This document shows, in pieces, positions 58,774 to 64,000 of a stretch of DNA of 64,000 nt. Both the position numbers and the translations under genes were made by a program. The notes beneath the pieces were generated by a model. That model ran no database searches. It saw only the letters and a list, made by a program, of their open reading frames with translations, and was not told where the DNA came from. This DNA is from Marvinbryantia formatexigens (GTDB lineage Bacteria > Bacillota > Clostridia > Oscillospirales > Ruminococcaceae). Location of the stretch: positions 62,001-126,000 of the forward strand of contig JAETPU010000005.1 in assembly GCA_021771035.1 (NCBI GenBank). The letters run 5' to 3'. Every line of letters starts with the position of its first letter. The stretch's first letter is position 1.

Positions 58774-59574
58774 ATGAAACGGATGTTCAGAGGAATTTGG
58801 CTGCTTGTGCTGTCCCTGCTGGGCGTTGTGCTGCTGCCGGGCGCCGCCGCAGCTGCGGACGGGAGGAGCTTGGGAGATGCCGCTTATCGGGCGGACAGCG
58901 GTTTCGGGATTGTAGATCCCCAAAATCAGCTCTCCCCTGAGGCGGCAAGCCAGCTGCAGGAGAGAGCCAAACGGCTGTCGTCACAGTATGGGGTGCACCT
59001 GACGGTTTTCCTGGAACCCGCGCCGGAGGAGGCACCCGTTTTGCAGCACAAGGAGATCTGGATCTTCTTGGAGGACAGCTCGTTTACTGTTCATGCCGGA
59101 GCACACGTCCGCCGGGTGCTGGAACCGCTGCAGCTTGCAGATTTTCAGGAAAAATGGATGATGCCCGGCTGGTTAAGCGGTACGTTCAGCGCTTCGGCCG
59201 TGGATTGGAAAGCTCAGAATCTCTTTGCGGCCGTGGAGAGCCTGCTGTGTATAAAAAATGGGGAACCGGTCCCGGATTCCCTGGTATTGCGCCGGTATCT
59301 CCAGGAGGATAAAAGTATCCTCTCACAAGAAATAGCGGTTTCCTCTTTTTGGAATCAGCAGCAGAACGGGCGCCTGGCTGCCTGGGGAGTCTGCCTTGGC
59401 GTAATTGCCTTTCTGGCCTTTTTAGCCTGCCGCAAAACCCCGGAGGGCTCTGTCCCTGGGGATGGCTCCAATTTTAAAGGCGGTATTGGCAGCGGGGTGA
59501 TGGGGCTCACCACCACCCAGAGTACCAGCGGTTATACCAGCGGAACCGGAGGGCTGAGCTATTCGCCCAAATAG
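58774..59574 (+). CDS. Signal-peptide, single-TM protein with TPM-like domain
   Basis: A 266-residue protein. A signal peptide (I-W-L-L-V-L-S-L-L-G-V-V-L-L-P-G-A-A-A-A) is followed by a region like the TPM/DUF477 domain (F-G-I-V-D-P-Q-N-Q-L-S-P-E-A-A, Y-G-V-H-L-T-V-F-L), a TM at about 208-227 (G-V-C-L-G-V-I-A-F-L-A-F-L) and a Gly/Ser/Thr-rich cytoplasmic tail. GGGAGGG precedes the ATG at 58774. The family is often linked to photosystem repair or membrane quality control, but this protein's role is unknown. Confidence 0.7.
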   Translation: MKRMFRGIWLLVLSLLGVVLLPGAAAAADGRSLGDAAYRADSGFGIVDPQNQLSPEAASQLQERAKRLSSQYGVHLTVFLEPAPEEAPVLQHKEIWIFLEDSSFTVHAGAHVRRVLEPLQLADFQEKWMMPGWLSGTFSASAVDWKAQNLFAAVESLLCIKNGEPVPDSLVLRRYLQEDKSILSQEIAVSSFWNQQQNGRLAAWGVCLGVIAFLAFLACRKTPEGSVPGDGSNFKGGIGSGVMGLTTTQSTSGYTSGTGGLSYSPK

Positions 59575-59758
59575 GGGGATAAGCTCCGGGCGTGAAATGT
59601 GGGGAAGGCCCGTTCCCGCAGGACGATAGCTGCAGTCCTTTTTATACAATAGGGACCTGCCGGCAACGCGGGCAGTTTTCCGGATGCGGGCGGGATATCG
59701 GCCCCAAAACGGCGCCGCGTGCAGCGAAATTTCCCCGCCCCACGCCTTCCTTTTTGAT
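59575..59758. other. Gap after the TPM-domain gene
   Basis: AGGAC/GTCCT with a T-run at 59620-59643 may be a terminator. No gene supported. Confidence 0.45.
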
Positions 59759-59784
59759 ACATCCTAACCGATCGGTTTGGATGT
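59759..59784. repeat. 26-bp dyad
   Basis: ACATCCTAACCGA and TCGGTTTGGATGT (59759-59784) form an inverted repeat with one mismatched pair, including the perfect inner palindrome AACCGATCGGTT. It could be an operator or a recombination site; no gene lies directly beside it. Confidence 0.5.
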
Positions 59785-59881
59785 GGGCGATACGCGGCCA
59801 TTTTGTTTTGAGGCCTGCTGTTGCTGCCTGCCAAAGCGCTTTGGAACTCCCCGGTGCTGCCGCAGAATTACCCAACAACAA

Positions 59882-59926
59882 AGACGCCGCCCTATGTGGT
59901 TATTTTTCCACATAGGGGCGGCGTCT
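59882..59926. terminator. Long hairpin between convergent genes
   Basis: AGACGCCGCC-CTATGTGG pairs with CCACATAGGGGCGGCGTCT, an 18-bp stem with one bulge, followed by TGTTTT on the plus strand and UUUGUUG on the minus strand. It probably ends the minus-strand MutS2-like transcript. Confidence 0.65.
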
Positions 59927-60144
59927 GTTTTACCGGATTTGTCCGCAGTTTTCCCTGAGCGTTATGTTGTGGGTGCCGAATAACCTCCAGCTGTCCTCCT
60001 GCAAAATGCGGATTTTGGGGTTTCTCTATGGAGAGAACGCGTGACAGCGGCGGGAAGCCGGCGGATAAATTACGGTATTCGGCCGCCCAGGGCTGGAGGG
60101 GAGAAGCTGGAGCCGTTTTTTGAACAGCCCTGCGGGGCTGGGTT

Positions 60145-62100
60145 CTATCGGGAGGGAAACTCCTCATCCTCCACCGGGATTTCCAGCCCCGGGACATGAC
60201 GCTTGTCCATCTGGTGCCGGGCCTTACGCTGCTGGACGGTATCGAAGAGGATGGAAAAGTCATAGTTTTCCGGGTACAGCTGGGCGGCGGGCGTTTTCAG
60301 TTTAATCCTGCGGTGGTTCACATAGAATTTCCGTTTTTGTACCTGAACGCCGATCCTGCCGCTGTCATCTGCCGGGGCAAAGACGATTCCCAGGGATTTT
60401 TCCGGGTACACCACCACACTGTCCCCCACCTGGAATTTGGAGCCGGGGCGCTGGTGCTCGGGGCGTTGGGCCACAACGCGGGGACCGGAATTTCGGCGCT
60501 CCTTGGGTGAGGTTTCAGCGTCCAGCGAAGCTGTTTGAGCCAGGTTCGGGCGTTCTTTTTCCGGGGAGGCGTATGCTTGTGAGCCGGAGCTGATGGCCTT
60601 AGCCCGCTGGAGCACATGCTGAGGGAATCCCAACCGGTGGGCGATATAAAAGGCGCAGCTCTCACCGGACTGGCCGATTTCCAGGCGGTACAGCGGGCGC
60701 AGGCTCTCCCGGTCAAAGGCCATGCGGGCATTCACAATTCCCTGGGCCTGCTGGGCATATTCCTTCACCTCAGGGTAGTGGGTAGTTGCTACAAACAGGC
60801 ATCCGCACCGGCGCAGTTCCTCCAGAATCGCCACAGCCAGCCCCATTCCCTCGGCAGGATCGGTGCCGGAACCCAATTCATCCAGGAGCACCAGGCACTG
60901 GGGTCCCGCCTGATGCAGAATCTCAGTAATCCGGGTGATGTGGGCGGAAAAGGTGGAGAGGTTTTCGGAGATGCTCTGCCCGTCGCCGATATCGCACAGC
61001 ACCTGGGAGTTCATGGTGAGCTTTGCCTTAGCGGCCGGGATGTGCAGCCCGCATTGGGCCATCAGGGAGAAGAGGCCCACCGTCTTGAGGGCCACGGTTT
61101 TTCCCCCGGTATTGGGCCCGGTGATGACGATTCCCCGGGTGTCGGGGCCCAATGTGAAGTCCAGAGGCACACAGCTGTCCTGGTGCAGCAGAGGATGGCG
61201 CCCTGCTGTGATTTGAATGGTGCGCTGGGTATCGATAACCGCGGGGGAGGCCTTGAGGTGGGCGCTGAGCTTAGCCTTGGCAAAGGCCACATCCAGAACC
61301 ACCATGGTCTCGACGTTGCGCCGGATTTCCCCGGCGTGCTCTTCCACCAGGCTGGTGAGCAGATAGAGCACCCGCCGGATTTCATTTTCCTCCTCAATTT
61401 GGAGCTGTGCAAGCTGAGCCTGCAGCCGCTGGACCGATTCCGGCTCGATAAAGCAGGTGGCGCCGCTGGCGCTCACATCCACGACGCTCCCTTTGAGCTG
61501 GGAACGGTATTCCCGCTTGACCGGGAGTACAAAACGCCCGCCGCGCTGGGAATAGTAGCCGTCGGAAAAGATCTGCTTTCTTCCCCGGAGCAGTTCCTCC
61601 AGTTTCCTGCGGATCTGTGTGCTGATAATTTCAGTCTGCCGCCGGATTTGCCTCAGGCTGGTGCTGGCAGCATCGGTGACGGTTTCGTTGTGAATGCTGG
61701 CGTCCAGTTCCTCATAGAGCTCAGGAAGATCTTCGATTCCCTGCCCATTCCAGGCCAGGGGGACTTCCAGAATCTCAGCCCGCTTGCAGTACTGCTTCAT
61801 CCTGCGGCAGGAGGCCAGAAATACGGCGGTCTGGGTGAGCTGGGACGGCGTGAGCATAGCGCCCCTTGTGCTGAGCTCCAACACAGGGACAATCTCCTGC
61901 ATACTGGCCAGCGGCGGGGACCCCAGGGCGTCCAGAATTTTGCGCGCCTGGGTGGTTTCCTCCATTTTTTTGCGGCAGATGCGCTCGTCCAGGAACGGAG
62001 TCAGAGCGTCCAGTTCCTGCTTTGCCTGTTCGGACATGGCAAAGCCCCTGAGCATTTCACGAATTTGATTCATTTCTAAAATCAGTTCAGTCTGATTCAT
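60145..62100 (-). CDS. mutS2: MutS2-like ATPase lacking the Smr domain
   Basis: A 651-residue MutS-family protein. The core has Walker A G-P-N-T-G-G-K-T, the MutS signature S-E-N-L-S-T-F-S-A-H and Walker B L-V-L-L-D-E-L-G-S-G-T-D-P. Residues 500-600 are an acidic and helical linker and a KOW-like tail (V-G-D-S-V-V-V-Y-P-E-K-S). Typical MutS2 is about 780 residues and ends with an Smr nuclease domain, absent here. The ATG at 62100 has AGGAGG 10 nt upstream. Roles range from anti-recombination to ribosome-collision rescue in the family; without Smr the activity is uncertain. Confidence 0.85.
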   Translation of the reverse strand: MNQTELILEMNQIREMLRGFAMSEQAKQELDALTPFLDERICRKKMEETTQARKILDALGSPPLASMQEIVPVLELSTRGAMLTPSQLTQTAVFLASCRRMKQYCKRAEILEVPLAWNGQGIEDLPELYEELDASIHNETVTDAASTSLRQIRRQTEIISTQIRRKLEELLRGRKQIFSDGYYSQRGGRFVLPVKREYRSQLKGSVVDVSASGATCFIEPESVQRLQAQLAQLQIEEENEIRRVLYLLTSLVEEHAGEIRRNVETMVVLDVAFAKAKLSAHLKASPAVIDTQRTIQITAGRHPLLHQDSCVPLDFTLGPDTRGIVITGPNTGGKTVALKTVGLFSLMAQCGLHIPAAKAKLTMNSQVLCDIGDGQSISENLSTFSAHITRITEILHQAGPQCLVLLDELGSGTDPAEGMGLAVAILEELRRCGCLFVATTHYPEVKEYAQQAQGIVNARMAFDRESLRPLYRLEIGQSGESCAFYIAHRLGFPQHVLQRAKAISSGSQAYASPEKERPNLAQTASLDAETSPKERRNSGPRVVAQRPEHQRPGSKFQVGDSVVVYPEKSLGIVFAPADDSGRIGVQVQKRKFYVNHRRIKLKTPAAQLYPENYDFSILFDTVQQRKARHQMDKRHVPGLEIPVEDEEFPSR

Positions 62101-62538
62101 GGGATTGGTTCCTCCTAATTTCTCAAACCAAACAGGTCCGGGCCGCTTACGCTCATGACTGCCGCTGGAAGCTGTTTGGTTTAACGGGTATAATACCCTC
62201 GGGTTCGTTTTTATCATCTTGACAGTGTCGGACTTTTTCAGGACAGGCCGCACAAGCTGTTTTGGGTTTTGTGGGGATCGGCTGCACAGCGTTTCCAAAT
62301 GAAGGCCTTCAGCCGGTAAAAATGAATTGCTGTGGGGCAAACAAAACAGCTCAGACAGATGCAGCCGGGCAAAAACCGCCTATCCCCTTATCATGTCCTC
62401 CAACGCGGCTGAACTTGCCCAGCATCGGATCCTGCCCTGCAGGATGCTTTTTCAGATCAGGGCCGCCGGCTTTGCAAAGGCTTCAACAGACTCAGAGCCG
62501 TATCCTGGGGCCGGCGGGAGAGAAGACGGGGATTTCAT
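62101..62538. other. Intergenic stretch upstream of the MutS2-like gene
   Basis: No coding region is supported; TATTAT near 62190 on the minus strand is a possible -10 without a good -35. Confidence 0.4.
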
Positions 62539-62573
62539 AAAAAAAGACACGGCGGAACCAAATCCGCCGTGTC
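62539..62573 (-). terminator. Minus-strand terminator
   Basis: GACACGGCGGA (62546-62556) pairs with TCCGCCGTGTC (62563-62573), followed on the minus strand by a U-run. No certain gene lies directly upstream, so it may belong to a small transcript or a degraded gene at 62.8-63.1 kb. Confidence 0.75.
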
Positions 62574-63234
62574 GTAACTTGCATCAGGAAAAACCGGGCC
62601 AAGGGGCGCTTCTCTTTTTGAAGCCGAACGCTGATTTTTGCGCTTTCCCATGACTTTTCAAAAGGGAATCCATTTTGCCGGTATGGTGGTTTCTGTGCAA
62701 TCTGTCTGGCGGAGAAAAAGAACAACACAAAGTAAGGCCATAACGGCCTGCGCTCTTCTTCGAAGCGATTGGCTAGGCAATCGCCCAAACAGATACACGG
62801 AACAAACACACACTTCCCTTCCATAAATTCAAAGCATATCGCTGGGGTATTTTGCGGCTTTCAGCTGCTGCAGAAACCGCTGCTCAACCGGGGAACGCTC
62901 CCTGCCCGTCAGGGGTGACGAGTCATCCTCTCGGTGAACGTTGTTATCAGAAATTTTGAATCAACCGGGATGTTCTGCGGTTTGGCCCTGCCAAACACTA
63001 GCCCTGCCTTCGGACTGGTGAGCAAAACTCCTTAATAATCACGCTTTGCGTGATTGTTATATCATAGCACAGCCGCAGAAGCTCTGTCAACGAATAAAAG
63101 GCAGGAATCTGTGGGTATTCCTGGGAACCCTTCCTCGTCAGACCTTTGCCGTGAATGGGCGCTGTCGGCAGGGCTGGCGGTGGATACGGGGAGCGGAGCG
63201 TTGGCCGGGAGGTATACAGGCGACTTGCTGACCC
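62574..63234. other. Long gap with possible remnants
   Basis: A minus-strand frame ending at 62829-62831 reads P-V-E-Q-R-F-L-Q-Q-L-K-A-A-K-Y-P-S-D-M-L without a start codon. A second frame opened near 63035 by AAGGAG stops early. They may be parts of one broken gene. AATCACGC/GCGTGATT is a short hairpin near 63039. Confidence 0.35.
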
Positions 63235-63270
63235 AAAACAAAAGGCAGAGCCGGCTGTACCGGCTCTGCC
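63235..63270 (-). terminator. Intrinsic terminator of the NERD-domain gene
   Basis: On the minus strand GGCAGAGCCGG (63270-63260) pairs with CCGGCTCTGCC (63254-63244), followed by UUUUGUUUU. It lies 29 nt past the stop codon. Confidence 0.9.
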
Positions 63271-63299
63271 CCAACTTGCAGCCAGTGTGCTGCGAATCG

Positions 63300-63917
63300 T
63301 CAGTTTTTCTGGGAACTGCTCAGAAGGATTTTTTCAATTTTCGGCACATCCAGGTTATTGTCCTTATCGAATTTTGCCTTATTGAGATAGCTTTTGAGAT
63401 CCTTCAGGCGCTTGACCGTGTTGTCCGCACAGTAAATAGTTGTCTTTTTCGGGCGTCCGCTGAAGATGACCAGGCCTTCCATTGGAGTGTTGTACACACC
63501 GCTGTGCCCCAGGAGCTCCCGGGTAATGGACATGACCTCCTCGTTGTGCTGAATGGGGTTCTCGATTTTTTGTTTGACGTCCCCGCTTTTTTTCTTCTGG
63601 ATCATCAGCCAATCGCCGGGACGGCGTTCCCCGTAGAAATCGGCCGTCTCGCCCCGGGCTGTAAGAAACAGGATGCCGAAGAAGCCGATGAGCACGTGCT
63701 CAGCCACGGCACTGCGGTTTCCATAGCTGATGGTGACATTGCGCAGTACCTTGAAATTGCGCAGGAGCCCGTATTTTTTCAGGATTCCGTCCACCTTATT
63801 GTGGACATGGCGTCCCTGCTGGACTGCCCGCCTCCAGGTGATAAAACGGATTAAAAAAATGATAACCGTCAGTACAACCAGCGCCAGTACCCATAAAACC
63901 CAAGTATTGCCCTCCAT
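63300..63917 (-). CDS. NERD-domain membrane-anchored protein
   Basis: A 205-residue protein with one N-terminal TM (about 5-26, V-L-W-V-L-A-L-V-V-L-T-V-I-I-F-L) and a nuclease-related (NERD) domain: V-A-E-H-V-L-I-G-F-F-G-I-L-F-L, P-G-D-W-L-M-I-Q-K-K-K and E-N-P-I-Q-H-N. NERD is a PD-(D/E)XK relative found in DNA-processing and plasmid-related proteins, but a nuclease activity is not shown here. The ATG at 63917 is preferred over a TTG 21 nt upstream, as AAGGAG precedes it by 11 nt. Role unknown. Confidence 0.82.
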   Translation of the reverse strand: MEGNTWVLWVLALVVLTVIIFLIRFITWRRAVQQGRHVHNKVDGILKKYGLLRNFKVLRNVTISYGNRSAVAEHVLIGFFGILFLTARGETADFYGERRPGDWLMIQKKKSGDVKQKIENPIQHNEEVMSITRELLGHSGVYNTPMEGLVIFSGRPKKTTIYCADNTVKRLKDLKSYLNKAKFDKDNNLDVPKIEKILLSSSQKN

Positions 63918-64000
63918 AATCCGGACAGCTCCTTCCAATCCAACTGTTTTAAAGACAGCTCTGAAATTTCAAGAAATTCAGGATTTGTTCATCCTGTATA

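Noticed and set aside
60616-62079. 487-codon open frame on the plus strand
   Set aside because: Mirror of the MutS2-like gene, with no recognisable domain.
62829-62960. Small minus-strand gene ending Y-P-S-D-M-L
   Set aside because: Protein-like but without start codon or ribosome-binding site; kept only as a possible remnant.
1-64000. CRISPR array, insertion sequence, prophage or plasmid genes
   Set aside because: No regularly spaced repeats, transposase, integrase, capsid or replication genes were found in the window.

Overview
The window reads as chromosomal DNA of a gut-type anaerobic Firmicute (Clostridia, Oscillospiraceae/Ruminococcaceae-like). This is inferred from gene content, not from a marker gene: acetate kinase, an NfnAB-type transhydrogenase, a butanol-dehydrogenase-type alcohol dehydrogenase with a Rex-like operator, Leloir galactose genes, strong AGGAGG ribosome-binding sites, TTGaca-17-TAtaaT promoters and moderately high GC. 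Several AT-richer islands (about 35.5-36.6, 43.9-44.5 and 50.0-51.5 kb) look acquired.

Layout. 0-1 kb: 3' part of a PD-(D/E)XK, restriction-enzyme-like gene. 1.1-8 kb: a minus-strand catabolic cluster (two TIM-barrel sugar isomerases/epimerases, two Gfo/Idh/MocA oxidoreductases, one URO-D-type methyltransferase) with a divergent AraC regulator. A similar isomerase-oxidoreductase pair lies at 37.6-39.5 kb. 8.1-14.5 kb: a lipoprotein, ackA and tmcAL on interleaved divergent promoters, a zinc-ribbon protein, an AAC(6')-like acetyltransferase and a mutarotase-fold protein. 14.7-22.7 kb: a tandem array of seven intact paralogous two-TM membrane proteins, one frame-shifted pseudogene and a C-terminal relic. 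This is the most unusual part of the window. 23-29 kb: a beta-propeller protein, a membrane-anchored protein, a GNAT and a large GH95-like glycosidase. 29.5-35.3 kb: a two-component system, lipoprotein and ABC transporter operon. 35.4-37.2 kb: an HxlR/NAD(P)-binding pair and tRNA-Ser(CGA).

39.6-47.3 kb: aldo/keto reductase with ferredoxin domain, small TM protein, FemX-like aminoacyltransferase behind BlaI/MecI-type operators, an AT-rich unknown, PsiE and MscS membrane proteins and an AraC regulator divergent from galK-galT (47.5-49.9 kb). 50-54 kb: an APH-family kinase behind a leader peptide and attenuator, a TIGR02206 membrane protein, a second APH-fold kinase and a structured-RNA candidate. 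54.4-58.4 kb: Rex-type alcohol dehydrogenase and nfnAB. 58.6-64 kb: a TPM-domain membrane protein, a MutS2-like ATPase without Smr domain and a NERD-domain protein.

Together the genes describe a saccharolytic fermenter. Sugars enter through galK/galT, the GH95-like enzyme and the isomerase/oxidoreductase modules. Carbon leaves through acetate kinase and alcohol dehydrogenase, and NfnAB balances NADH, NADPH and ferredoxin. The accessory layer contains regulated resistance-like genes, envelope-stress-type transport and the membrane-protein array.
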